A DNA stretch of 64,000 nt from Thermotoga profunda AZM34c06 (lineage in GTDB: Bacteria; Thermotogota; Thermotogae; Thermotogales; DSM-5069), in NCBI RefSeq assembly GCF_000828675.1, contig NZ_AP014510.1, positions 1,135,413-1,199,412 on the forward strand. Direction: 5' to 3'. The notes beneath the pieces were generated by a model that made no database searches, was not told the DNA's origin, and saw nothing but the letters and a program-made list of their open reading frames with translations. This document shows positions 1 to 9,115 of this stretch, piece after piece (the stretch's first letter is position 1; every line of letters starts with the position of its first letter). The position numbers and the translations under genes are program-made.

Positions 1-48
1 AATCGAAAATATAATTTCACTTTGCTATCCTTTAGGGGAGGTGGTGTT

Positions 49-2796
49 ATGGGAATCAGGAACAAGATCTGGATTTTGATCGCACTTTCTGTCCTTCTAA
101 GTATTACTGCTTTCAGCGTGAACAAAGTAGAGAATCCAGTTGCATCTGTCCCATCTGGGACGTATGATCTACCGCAGATGGTAACAGTTAGCTCATCTAC
201 TCCCGGTGCACAGATTTACTACACCATCGATGGTACAGATCCTCTTTCTTCACAAACAAGGCGGGTTGTTCGTTGGTTCATCAGTGTTAACACTAGCATG
301 ACTCTGAAGTTAGTAGCGGTTAAAGATGGAATGGAATCTAGCGATGTAGTAACATATCAGTACATTATAAGAGTTAGCACTCCCAAGGCTTCACCTGGTC
401 CTGGAGATTGGAAAAAACTTCCGGAGAAAATCACGTTATCTTGCGCTACTCCTGGCGCGACGATATATTTTACAACAGACGGAAGCGAACCATCAAGACA
501 AAGCAAAAAATATACTGAACCAATTGTATTAAAAGAAGGTCAACCGAATATCATAAAAGCCATAGCCATAAAAGATGACGGTTCACCAGATAGTTATGTT
601 GCAACATTTGAATACAAAGAAAATCCAAACATAGTTTTGTTAACTGATGTACTTAAACCAGGTGTAGATAGCAATTATGTGATTGAAAAAGTAATTTCAG
701 AGATGTCAATAGACGAGAAAGTAAGGATGGTATGGGGAGCTGCAACATCACAGCTTGGTGCAGCTGGCAATACGTATGCAATACCAAGACTTGGAATAAC
801 AAGTATGGAATTAGCTGACGGTCCAGCTGGTTTACGTCTAGGAAGTCTTAGCAGCGGTGGTCGTATTGCAACTGCCTGGCCAAATCCAATGATGCTTGCG
901 TCTACCTGGAATACAGAAATTGTCGAAAGAATAGGTGCTGCAATTGCTGAAGAATGTAAATATTATGGAGTAGATATTATGCTTGGCCCTGGAATGAACA
1001 TACATAGAGATCCACTTGGTGGGCGTGTTTTCGAGTATTATTCAGAGGATCCATATGTTACTGGGAAAATGGCAGCTGCATGGATAAGAGGTTTGCAAAG
1101 AAATGACGTTGGTGCTACCATGAAACATTATGCAGCAAATAATGCTGAAAATAACAGAATGAATATCAACGAAATAATTTCTGAAAGAGCATTGAGAGAA
1201 ATTTATCTGTTGGGATATGAAATAGCAATAAAAGAATCAAATCCATGGGCTGCAATGGGAGCATATAATAAAGTTAACGGCACTTATTGCACAGAAAATG
1301 AGTATCTGATCAAAATTCTTAAAGATGTATTTGGGTTTGGAGGCCTTCTCATGTCAGATTGGGGTGCATACCATAACCCAATTGCATATAAATTTGGATT
1401 TGATTTAAACACACCGGGTGGTGAAACACGTCTGCCTGGTCCAGATAGTCTTAAGCAAGCTATAAAAGATGGAACCATAAAAGAAGAAGATATTGATCGT
1501 GCAATAGCTACCATACTAAAGATAGTTATTAAAACGGATACTTTCAAAAGGCAGATTTACGATAAAAGCGAATTTGCTTCCAGGACGAAACTTGATGCTG
1601 TCATGGCTTCAATGCATTCAAAATTGTCAAAAGAAGCAGCTGCCGAGGGCATGGTTCTACTGAAAAATAATAACACATTGCCTCTGCGCAATGTTAAAAC
1701 AATAGCAGTCGTGGGTAAAATTGCATATAAAACAGAGTTACCGACAACGTGGGGAAGTCCAGTGAAGGGCATGTATTTTGAAGGAGGAGGAAGCGCAGCA
1801 GTTGTTGTTGATATGAACGAAGTTGTAACTATAGTTGATGCTTTGACAGAGAGCGGATTCGTTGTTTTGCAAAAAGCACCAAACGGGGAATATCTGGGCG
1901 AAGGTATGAGTGCAGAGGATGCATTACATGTCGCGGAAAACTCTGATATTGGTTTGATTCTAATTGGCAGACCAGGTACAGAGGGAACAGACAATACGCC
2001 AGAGACAATGAGAATTAGCCAAGAAGAATTTGAAATGATCAAGAATTTGTCCGATGCTTACCACAAATTTGGCAAGAAAGTGATAGTCCTTTTGAACGTT
2101 GCATTACCTATTGAAGTTGATGATTGGGATGATTATGTAGATGCAATTCTGTACATTGGGCTCCCCGGAACATATGGTGCAAGTGCTCTTACGGATATAT
2201 TAACTGGAAAAGTGAGCCCGTCTGGAAAGTTGGTTGATACATGGCCCATTAAATACGAATACGCACCTACTTTTGGCAATATGCCCCAAGCGAATACATC
2301 AGAAATGAAATACGAAGAGGATATTTATGTTGGTTATCGTTACTATGACCTTCATCCAGAGTATGTAAAATATCCATTCGGTTATGGATTGTCGTATACA
2401 AACTTCGAATACACATCATTGAAACTTGACAAACAAGTTTTCAACTTATCAAATGAAAATGAAAAGATTTTTGTCACTGTCAAAGTTAAAAACACAGGAA
2501 ATTTCGCAGGTAAGGAAGTTATACAGCTCTACATCAGAGCAAACGATAGCTCAATACCAAGACCATACAAAGAACTCAAGGGATTTGCAAAAACAAAATT
2601 GTTGAACCCCGGTGAAGAAGAAGAAGTAACATTCACAATATCGAAGAGAGATTTGGCATATTTTGATGAAACTGTCCATGACTGGGTTGTAAAACAGGGC
2701 TTGTATACGATAATAGTTGGCGGAACTTCTGATAATAAAATACTTGATGAACAAGGCATCAGTGCACAGATTCTTGTCATCAGAAAAGTTCCCTGA
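49..2796 (+). CDS. Secreted GH3 beta-glycosidase with two N-terminal chitobiase-C-like domains
   Basis: Glycoside hydrolase family 3 enzyme, probably releasing glucose or xylose from oligosaccharides outside the cytoplasm. The ATG at 49 is chosen because GGGGAGGTGG sits just upstream; the frame opens at 22. Residues about 5-23 form a signal peptide. Two repeats at about 28-105 and 110-190 carry the TPGA-x-IYYT-x-DG-(T/S)-(D/E)-P pattern of CHB_HEX_C_1 domains. The GH3 N domain starts near 219 and has the nucleophile motif SDW with Asp437. The C domain holds GTEGTD with Glu645 as likely acid/base. A fibronectin-III-like domain closes the protein (about 820-905). Length (915 aa) exceeds plain GH3 enzymes because of the N-terminal repeats. 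The family is firm; the substrate is not determinable here. Confidence 0.93.
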   Translation: MGIRNKIWILIALSVLLSITAFSVNKVENPVASVPSGTYDLPQMVTVSSSTPGAQIYYTIDGTDPLSSQTRRVVRWFISVNTSMTLKLVAVKDGMESSDVVTYQYIIRVSTPKASPGPGDWKKLPEKITLSCATPGATIYFTTDGSEPSRQSKKYTEPIVLKEGQPNIIKAIAIKDDGSPDSYVATFEYKENPNIVLLTDVLKPGVDSNYVIEKVISEMSIDEKVRMVWGAATSQLGAAGNTYAIPRLGITSMELADGPAGLRLGSLSSGGRIATAWPNPMMLASTWNTEIVERIGAAIAEECKYYGVDIMLGPGMNIHRDPLGGRVFEYYSEDPYVTGKMAAAWIRGLQRNDVGATMKHYAANNAENNRMNINEIISERALREIYLLGYEIAIKESNPWAAMGAYNKVNGTYCTENEYLIKILKDVFGFGGLLMSDWGAYHNPIAYKFGFDLNTPGGETRLPGPDSLKQAIKDGTIKEEDIDRAIATILKIVIKTDTFKRQIYDKSEFASRTKLDAVMASMHSKLSKEAAAEGMVLLKNNNTLPLRNVKTIAVVGKIAYKTELPTTWGSPVKGMYFEGGGSAAVVVDMNEVVTIVDALTESGFVVLQKAPNGEYLGEGMSAEDALHVAENSDIGLILIGRPGTEGTDNTPETMRISQEEFEMIKNLSDAYHKFGKKVIVLLNVALPIEVDDWDDYVDAILYIGLPGTYGASALTDILTGKVSPSGKLVDTWPIKYEYAPTFGNMPQANTSEMKYEEDIYVGYRYYDLHPEYVKYPFGYGLSYTNFEYTSLKLDKQVFNLSNENEKIFVTVKVKNTGNFAGKEVIQLYIRANDSSIPRPYKELKGFAKTKLLNPGEEEEVTFTISKRDLAYFDETVHDWVVKQGLYTIIVGGTSDNKILDEQGISAQILVIRKVP

Positions 2797-2825
2797 TGGA
2801 TAACATCGTGTAATTTTAGGTAGTT

Positions 2826-2850
2826 AGCGGCACCACTGGTGCCGCTCTTA
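2826..2850 (+). terminator. Probable terminator after the GH3 gene
   Basis: AGCGGCACC-act-GGTGCCGCT forms a perfect 9-bp GC-rich stem 30 bases past the stop codon, followed by a weak T-rich tail (CTTATTTAT). Confidence 0.6.
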
Positions 2851-3007
2851 TTTATGAGCCAGAAGAGTATTTTAATTTATTGAAACTTCGCAAGCTACCA
2901 TTCAAGCGTATGTCAACTTATTCAAATCCAAAAACACCCTCACAAGAATTCTCAAAAAATTGTTGTTTGATGAATTTAAATGTTAATATCAATCAGGAGG
3001 GTGTTAC

Positions 3008-4537
3008 TTGGATGGTCTGGTTGCATTTTCACCTGTTTTGATAATATTGCTTGCACTGCTTTTCACCAGAAGTTCTGTTGGTTTAGCAGGGTTGTTCGGC
3101 CTGTCAGCTGCGTTTTTCTTATCAGTTTTTTATTTTCAGACATCTATAGAAATACTTTTAAGATCTTTAATTGCGGGTTTTCTTGCATCTTTACCTGTCT
3201 CAATGATCGTTGTTGCCTCCCTTTTGCAGTTGACAATAATGGAAACAGGTGGTGCTATGAACACTGTCATTTTGTTCTCAAAGGGTTTGTGTGAAAAAGA
3301 CAAGATGTTGCAAACTCTTATTCTGGTTGTCGGATTTGGTACAATCCTTTCCTCGATAGGTGCTGTACCCGTAACAGTTATCACACCAGTACTTGTTGCC
3401 ATGGGTTATTCGTCAATAAAATCAATTTCTCTTGCGGCGTTGGGTTATGACTCACTTTGTACGTACACGATACTTGGTGTACCACTTGTTGTGTTTTCAG
3501 ACATGATCGGTATCGATTTAATTTCTGCCGCCAAATATTTTTTGCCGTTTGTTTCAGTTGTTTCTTTCAGTATTTCTTTAGCTGTTTTGTACATGGCTGG
3601 TGGTATGAATTTTTTGAAGCGTGGCTTTTGGTTGTCTATATTAATTGGAATTATTGCTTTCCTTGGCTCGGAATTCTCCATAATATTGAGAGTACCAGTC
3701 ATCACTGGACTGATCGTAGGTGTTTTGGTGGTAATCGCCATTATGTCTTTGTACAAACCGAGAAATGGTGAAAATGCCTTTCGCGTCGATAGAAAAATCA
3801 ATGTCATCAAAGCGATATCACCGTGGTTGATCTTGATAGGCTTCATACTTTTTGTCAATCTCTGTACTCCTGTGAGATTTGCTTTTTATGAATTTCTTTC
3901 GATGCCAATTGACTTACTAAGGGGCAAACCTGTTTATCTGAGAGTTTTTTGGCAGGCTTATACATGGATTTTTGTCAGTAGCTTGATATCTATCTTTATA
4001 TACAAACTGAATAAGCAGCAATTAAAGACGGTTTTCCATAAAACAAAAACGCGTGTGGTTAAACCATTCTGGTCTGCTACGATCTTTTTCTTAATAGCCT
4101 ATATAATGCTTCATTCTGGTTATCAAAAAACATACAGTGGTTTTGAGCTTCTGAATTTTCAAAACAACATGATTCATGCAATGGCTGCTTCATCAGCAAA
4201 GCTTTTCAAAGATCTTTATCCGTTGTTCACACCGTTTCTTGGTGTACTGGGTGGTTTTGTGACTGGCACACAGACATCTGCAACTGCCATGTTTGCAAAT
4301 TACACTATGGAAACATCCAGATTGCTCAATTTTTCGCCAATTTTCATGACTGCAGCAGTGGCTTTTGGAAGCGGTTTGGCATCGGCGATATCGCCTTCTA
4401 AATTGCAAAATGCAGCGGCATCGATTGATAAGATCGGCGAGGAAAGGAAAGTTTTGCCAAAAACCTTCTATGTAGTTTTATTGATGGCTCTTTTAACGGC
4501 TTTGGTCAGTTACTTTTTGAGATACCACACATTGTGA
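3008..4537 (+). CDS. L-lactate permease (LctP) family transporter
   Basis: A 509-aa integral membrane protein with roughly 12-14 hydrophobic segments. The C-terminal part has GFVTGTQTSATAMFANY and later AISPSKLQNAAAS, matching the conserved signatures of the LctP family, which imports lactate or glycolate with protons. The start is TTG at 3008: AGGAGG at 2995-3000 lies 7 bases upstream, and the ATG at 3012 is out of frame. It is followed after 12 bases by an FMN-binding protein gene and then a VanZ-like gene, all on the same strand. The substrate is inferred from the family only; other small carboxylates are possible. Confidence 0.8.
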   Translation: MDGLVAFSPVLIILLALLFTRSSVGLAGLFGLSAAFFLSVFYFQTSIEILLRSLIAGFLASLPVSMIVVASLLQLTIMETGGAMNTVILFSKGLCEKDKMLQTLILVVGFGTILSSIGAVPVTVITPVLVAMGYSSIKSISLAALGYDSLCTYTILGVPLVVFSDMIGIDLISAAKYFLPFVSVVSFSISLAVLYMAGGMNFLKRGFWLSILIGIIAFLGSEFSIILRVPVITGLIVGVLVVIAIMSLYKPRNGENAFRVDRKINVIKAISPWLILIGFILFVNLCTPVRFAFYEFLSMPIDLLRGKPVYLRVFWQAYTWIFVSSLISIFIYKLNKQQLKTVFHKTKTRVVKPFWSATIFFLIAYIMLHSGYQKTYSGFELLNFQNNMIHAMAASSAKLFKDLYPLFTPFLGVLGGFVTGTQTSATAMFANYTMETSRLLNFSPIFMTAAVAFGSGLASAISPSKLQNAAASIDKIGEERKVLPKTFYVVLLMALLTALVSYFLRYHTL

Positions 4538-4549
4538 GGTGATTTAGTT

Positions 4550-4951
4550 ATGAAACGTTTTTTCAAAATCTTTATAGTGGTGATGATCTGTATATTGGTC
4601 TTTGCTACTTTGTTCATGTTGATTTTCAACAGGGGTATGAACCAAATCAAGAAGATAGAGATCAAAGATATAGACCTATCCCAAATCAAAGACGGAGAAT
4701 ATCTTGGACAGTATGCAAATGGACGGTGGCAATACATGGTTAGAGTAATTGTATCTGGCGGAAAAATAAAGAGCATAGAGATTCTCAATGAAAAATCTGG
4801 ATTCATAGATATGAATATGTATAAACAGGTAAATGATGAAGTAATCAGCAGAGTTTTGAAAAACCAATCCTTAAAGGTAGATGCGGTAACTGGTGCTACT
4901 GTCAATACTAAAGCTTTGCTCAAAGCTTTAGAGAATGCTTTGACAAAATAA
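4550..4951 (+). CDS. Membrane-anchored FMN-binding domain protein
   Basis: A 133-aa protein with one N-terminal membrane helix (about 5-27) and an extracytoplasmic FMN_bind domain like those of RnfG and NqrC. The motif DAVTGAT matches the DxxTGAT flavinylation signature, so Thr117 is the expected attachment site for FMN added by an ApbE transferase. No ApbE gene is in the window. It probably carries electrons at the outer face of the membrane; partner unknown. It lies 12 bases after the LctP-type permease gene, which suggests co-transcription. Confidence 0.85.
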   Translation: MKRFFKIFIVVMICILVFATLFMLIFNRGMNQIKKIEIKDIDLSQIKDGEYLGQYANGRWQYMVRVIVSGGKIKSIEILNEKSGFIDMNMYKQVNDEVISRVLKNQSLKVDAVTGATVNTKALLKALENALTK

Positions 4952-4970
4952 TATTCATGGAAGTGAGAAT

Positions 4971-5507
4971 TTGAGAAAGTGGCTATCGGTAACTTTTTTT
5001 GTATTGTTCACTTTATGGATTGGATTGATATTTTATTTTTCCACAAGATTTCCAGCTGAATCAGCAAAGCAAGCGAATTTTGCATATAATTTACTGAAAA
5101 AACTGGACAAGACCTTTGATTTCTCAGACACACGTTTTTTTGTCCTGTTGCGATCGACGTTGAATAAACTCTGGTTTGGAGATCGCAGAGCAACGACTAT
5201 TGAATTTATCAGAAAAAGTGCTCATTTTGGTTTATATCTCTTTCTCGGGGCACTGTGTTTTTTGTTTGGCTTGTTTTATACACAGAAAATCTTCGCGGCT
5301 ATTTTGCTGGGTCTATCGCTTCCAGCATTGATCGCCTCTCTTGATGAATACAGTCAGCAATACTTTCACAGGGGTGCTTCATTAAATGATGTAATCATAG
5401 ATATAAGTGGTGCAACTTTTGGAGTAATACTCACTGCACTTATCAGTTTAATTGTGATGCTCATTGTGAAAATAGTAAAAAGAATTAGTTATGGTTCGAC
5501 ACCGTGA
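4971..5507 (+). CDS. VanZ-like membrane protein
   Basis: A 178-aa protein with about four membrane segments. It carries the two VanZ-family signatures: FIRKSAHFGLYLFLG near residue 80 and LDEYSQQYFHRGASLNDVIID near 125. VanZ family proteins are of uncertain function (teicoplanin resistance in one case). The start is TTG at 4971 after GGAAGTGAG. It is the last gene of the 3008-5507 run and ends 3 bases from the convergent MATE gene, with no terminator between them. Confidence 0.82.
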   Translation: MRKWLSVTFFVLFTLWIGLIFYFSTRFPAESAKQANFAYNLLKKLDKTFDFSDTRFFVLLRSTLNKLWFGDRRATTIEFIRKSAHFGLYLFLGALCFLFGLFYTQKIFAAILLGLSLPALIASLDEYSQQYFHRGASLNDVIIDISGATFGVILTALISLIVMLIVKIVKRISYGSTP

Positions 5508-5510
5508 AAA

Positions 5511-6890
5511 TTATGGTGAATTCTGCGAAAATTGAATCTTGAGTTTATGAATCACGACTCGGCTCCACGTAAATGCCACAACTGCGTTAGTCAAATTGCC
5601 TATAACAATCCCCCACCACACACCACTGAGACCTATTTGAAAGACATTCACCAACAACCAGCAGAAGAAAACCTGCATTATTATCGTTCTGAAAATGGTT
5701 ATCGCAAGGCTTTTTCCACCATGACCAATTCCTTGAAACATTGCAGAAGTGAACATGCCAAACGGTGTACCTGGCAAGAACAAACTTAGAATCATCAGCG
5801 CTTTTACAAGATCTGTGAAGATTATCTTTCCTCTTTCCGAATAAGTGAAAATGAATGCTATTTGTTTGGAAAACAAAAGTATTATTGCCATTATACAAAT
5901 TCCTATGAAAACACCAAATCTTATTGCAAACAAATGAGCTGTTTCAAGTTTTTTCGCATCTTTTGCGCCGAATGCGGCACCCACAACGGATGTAACGGCC
6001 GTTGAAGCGCCTATCATTGGAATTGTTCCTAAATTAATCACCCGCCACGCACTTGTGAAAATGGCAACTCCAAGCTGTCCACCAGCTCTTGTTGCAAAAC
6101 TATTTAACACAAAAATAGCTACAGACATAGAAATTTGAGCGAATGATGCCGGAACACCTATCTTCAATATGTCTCTGAGCACAGAAAAATCTATTCTGAA
6201 ATCAAGTAGATTAATGGAAAGATAGGTACTCTTTTTTATGAAAAACCAGTAATATATCAAAAAGCATCCAACTGCAGCAGAGATCACCGTGGCATATGCA
6301 GCTCCTTTAACACCAAATTTAAAGGTATATATAAATAAAGGATCAAGGAATATATTAAGGATCGAGCCAATAGATATCGCATACATAGCCCTTTTTGCAT
6401 CGCCTTCGCCTCGAAGAATTGCGTTACCAACATTACTAAACATAAAGACTATAATAAAGTAAAGAACGTTGTTAGAATAATCTAAGGAAAGCTTTAATAC
6501 CTCATCTTTTGCTCCCATTAATTTCAGAGCAGGTTTAATGGATAAGATTGAAATGACAGTTAAAATTATACTCAAAATTATAACCAAATAGATTGCCGTT
6601 TTAGCTGTCTCATCTGCGGCTCTTTTATTTCCTTGTCCGATTTTTTGTGAGATAACAGCATTCACACCTATCCCTATCCCAGCAGCAAAAGAGATTATTA
6701 TCATGAAAATAGGAAAAAACATGCCTATAGCTGCCAATGCTTCTGGTCCCAGACCAGCAACCCATATTCCATCTGCAAGATTATAAAGTGTCTGAACAAA
6801 CATGGCAATCATCATAGGAATGGCAAGTTTTATTATGGCCTTTTTTGGATCTCCAAGTAGCATTTCAACACCTTTTGTGGTTTTTTGCAT
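5511..6890 (-). CDS. MATE family multidrug/toxin efflux transporter
   Basis: A 459-aa, 12-helix Na+ or H+ coupled exporter of the MATE/MatE family. Typical features are LAIPMMIAMFVQTLYNLADGIWVAGLG at the N-terminus, GIGVNAVISQKIGQGN in the first half, and the paired second half starting near KIGVPASFAQI. The length is standard. The ATG at 6890 follows TGAGGTGATCAA. It is transcribed alone and converges on the VanZ gene. The substrate cannot be predicted from sequence. Confidence 0.92.
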   Translation of the reverse strand: MQKTTKGVEMLLGDPKKAIIKLAIPMMIAMFVQTLYNLADGIWVAGLGPEALAAIGMFFPIFMIIISFAAGIGIGVNAVISQKIGQGNKRAADETAKTAIYLVIILSIILTVISILSIKPALKLMGAKDEVLKLSLDYSNNVLYFIIVFMFSNVGNAILRGEGDAKRAMYAISIGSILNIFLDPLFIYTFKFGVKGAAYATVISAAVGCFLIYYWFFIKKSTYLSINLLDFRIDFSVLRDILKIGVPASFAQISMSVAIFVLNSFATRAGGQLGVAIFTSAWRVINLGTIPMIGASTAVTSVVGAAFGAKDAKKLETAHLFAIRFGVFIGICIMAIILLFSKQIAFIFTYSERGKIIFTDLVKALMILSLFLPGTPFGMFTSAMFQGIGHGGKSLAITIFRTIIMQVFFCWLLVNVFQIGLSGVWWGIVIGNLTNAVVAFTWSRVVIHKLKIQFSQNSP

Positions 6891-6990
6891 TTGATCACCT
6901 CATAAAAAATTCGTACTAAGAATCATTTTAGCATGACTTGCAAAAATCTCTTGTACTTTTGGCTAATTTATTCATTTTCTCAATTTTTGG

Positions 6991-7030
6991 AAAAAAACCC
7001 CAGTAATTGTCAGCATACTGGGGGTTTTTT
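6991..7030 (-). terminator. Rho-independent terminator of the 8719-7045 gene pair
   Basis: CCCCAGTA (6998-7005) pairs with TACTGGGG (7016-7023). Read on the minus strand, the stem is followed by seven Ts, directly downstream of the stop at 7045. T-rich flanks on both sides make it potentially bidirectional. Confidence 0.8.
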
Positions 7031-7044
7031 GAAGAGATAAAGTG

Positions 7045-7536
7045 TCACTCAATAAACATGATCATCTGTTTTGCATTTAGGAGCAGTGTTCTAAATTCGT
7101 CGTATGTTTCATCTGGTGCAGCCACTATGATAAGATAAAATCCCTTCACGGGTACTTCAAAGATAGTGAATTCAACCCGAACTGATATACCATCGCTCGT
7201 TGTGGTACACTCAAAGGTTTTAGAAACATATTCTCGGAAATTCCTATCATTTACAGCTACTATCTGAAAGCCTGATTGTTCAAGATTCTTGCCAATCTCT
7301 TCACTGATCATTGAAAGTTCTAAACCTTCTGCAGGTTCTGAGAGTTTCATAATATTTATGACTATGTTCAATTGTTCGTTGAAAACAGATAAACTGGCAT
7401 CGCTTTCATCATAACTGGTCTCGAAACCATCCAGAACAGCATAGATGTATTCGTTATTTGGATCAACAAAATACTCTGTTGCGAAAAGTGAACCGAAAAC
7501 GAAAACGACTATCCAAAGAATGGATACCTTTTTCAT
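7045..7536 (-). CDS. Exported protein of unknown function (163 aa)
   Basis: I do not recognise a family. The start is ATG at 7536 (MKKVSILWIVV), preceded by GGGAGATGA; a longer in-frame extension to 7602 would overlap the upstream gene. Residues 1-20 form a signal peptide ending near LFATEYF. The rest is a small soluble alpha/beta protein of about 140 residues without cysteine pairs suggesting metal binding. It starts 4 bases after the stop of the 392-aa exported protein and shares its terminator, so the two probably act together in the periplasm. Confidence 0.7.
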   Translation of the reverse strand: MKKVSILWIVVFVFGSLFATEYFVDPNNEYIYAVLDGFETSYDESDASLSVFNEQLNIVINIMKLSEPAEGLELSMISEEIGKNLEQSGFQIVAVNDRNFREYVSKTFECTTTSDGISVRVEFTIFEVPVKGFYLIIVAAPDETYDEFRTLLLNAKQMIMFIE

Positions 7537-7540
7537 GAAA

Positions 7541-8719
7541 TCATCTCCCTTGCCTTGATATCGTAATTGACCTTGGTGTTCCGCTCTCTCCAACGGTCCC
7601 ATAAACTATTTCTTTAACAACAAGACCTTCTGAATCATTGTACCTGACAAACCAAGGATAGAGTGTGCCTGAGTAATAATCTCCGTTTCCGGTGATCTCC
7701 AAAATCACAGTCGCTAAAACTCCTCCCTTAGAGACCAAATGCTGGGAGAGTTCAGGATAATGTAGATACTGGTCAATGACATTGAAAGAATAGAAATGAA
7801 ACCTGAGTTCAATTTGATTCTCGTGAATGTATGCATCGGTATTTATTATTCCTCCAGGTGTCTGCATGGTTCCAATGGCTGTTGTGTAATCAATATGGTT
7901 CAATGTCATGGTACCATTGAATCTACCGGCGCTGTCTTGAACTACCCATGTTCCAGTGAGATTTATCATAGTTTTTTGTGCAAATTCTTTCGCTTTCTCT
8001 ACAAGGTCTGATATATACTCATTATAATTTCTAAGAATATCTTTGATGTATTTTTGTCTGTTTGCCTTCAATTCCATGATGAATTGCGCATACTTTTCTG
8101 CTTGATACCTTTCTTCCATACCTGTTCTGAGCATTTCATGAACTTGGGAATCTGATAAATTTTTGTACTGTTCAGATGAGCGGATTATGTAAAAACCTTT
8201 TGTGCTTGCACTCATATCATAGGCAGTGATCATGTCATCTCCTCTATCACGGTTTGTCTTATAATTTTGGTACTGAGATTCCTTCAAAGCTCTTTCAAGA
8301 ATATCTATTCTTGCCGCAGAAAAAACTTCTTTTGCATCGTTGATAAAGCTGACCCACTTCGGAGTTACCAAATCCACGAGCCAGTTCAATGGGTTTAACT
8401 TGTCTTTGATCAATTTCTTGAACGCTCTGAATTCGTTCACGTTGTTAAAATCATTAGGTACAGGAGTGTTACACAACTTTTCAAATCCATCCACTTTGAC
8501 TGTCATCTCGATCAATTTTCGAAGTGTTTTTGTATCTTTCAAGCTATCAAGTGCCATCTTATAAGCTTGGTCTGGAATATCTTTGCCAAATGTGAATTCT
8601 TTGATAACTCTAATAATCTGATCTTGACCAATCGTAGCAGCCAGAATTTGATCTGCACTAAAAATCAACGTGAGGCAAATTAAAACAAAATAAGTGCCAA
8701 AGAATCTGCCATGGGTCAT
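7541..8719 (-). CDS. Exported protein of unknown function with C-terminal beta domain (392 aa)
   Basis: I do not recognise the whole protein. It has a signal peptide (about 1-27), a helical N-terminal half (about 30-240) rich in charged residues, and a C-terminal half starting NLTGTWVVQDSAGRFNGTMTL that reads like a small lipocalin-type beta barrel, a common ligand-binding fold. Start ATG 8719 follows AAGGAGTGA. First gene of a two-gene unit with the 163-aa exported protein. The beta-barrel reading is inference from strand pattern only. Confidence 0.7.
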   Translation of the reverse strand: MTHGRFFGTYFVLICLTLIFSADQILAATIGQDQIIRVIKEFTFGKDIPDQAYKMALDSLKDTKTLRKLIEMTVKVDGFEKLCNTPVPNDFNNVNEFRAFKKLIKDKLNPLNWLVDLVTPKWVSFINDAKEVFSAARIDILERALKESQYQNYKTNRDRGDDMITAYDMSASTKGFYIIRSSEQYKNLSDSQVHEMLRTGMEERYQAEKYAQFIMELKANRQKYIKDILRNYNEYISDLVEKAKEFAQKTMINLTGTWVVQDSAGRFNGTMTLNHIDYTTAIGTMQTPGGIINTDAYIHENQIELRFHFYSFNVIDQYLHYPELSQHLVSKGGVLATVILEITGNGDYYSGTLYPWFVRYNDSEGLVVKEIVYGTVGESGTPRSITISRQGR

Positions 8720-9115
8720 TTTCGTATCACTCCTTCTTAGAGGTGATTAAAATTTGGTGGGACATGTACCTATAGTATACAATAAAGTCTTCAAATTTTA
8801 TTGACCAAATTATAAAAATACCTGATAAAATTTATGTGAGTGCTAAAAACCGCATCATTCCTCGGGATTATACTTCAAATTTTAATGCCTTGTTTTGTAT
8901 TATCTACTTCAACTAATGATTGTTATATAGAGGAAAAACAAGAATAAATTTTTCCTACGACGCACAAACCTATATTATAACAGATTATCTGAAATCACTA
9001 TGGTGGGTAATTGATTAAAGATGAGATAACAAGCATTTAATCACATCAATTCAACCTAACTCTTTTTCAATAACAATCATTAGTTAAAAAATTAATCAAA
9101 AAGGGAGGCAGAATT
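8720..9115. other. 395-base non-coding region between divergent genes
   Basis: No open frame of convincing length. It is very AT-rich and must hold the promoters of the exported-protein pair (leftward) and the chemoreceptor (rightward). It contains a 16-bp perfect inverted repeat (listed separately) and a shorter one, TGATTAAA (9012-9019) with TTTAATCA (9037-9044). A weak rightward -10-like TATTAT lies near 8971. I cannot fix a promoter. Confidence 0.6.
8911..9085. repeat. Perfect 16-bp inverted repeat with 143-base spacing upstream of the chemoreceptor
   Basis: AACTAATGATTGTTAT at 8911-8926 is exactly complementary to ATAACAATCATTAGTT at 9070-9085. The right copy ends 30 bases before the chemoreceptor ATG, just ahead of its ribosome binding site. 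It could be two sites for one regulator (looping) or a long RNA stem in the leader. Confidence 0.75.

Noticed and set aside
2960-2989. Promoter TTGTTG-18-TAATAT before the LctP-type gene
   Set aside because: The predicted start of transcription would fall inside the ribosome binding site, so it is probably not the working promoter.
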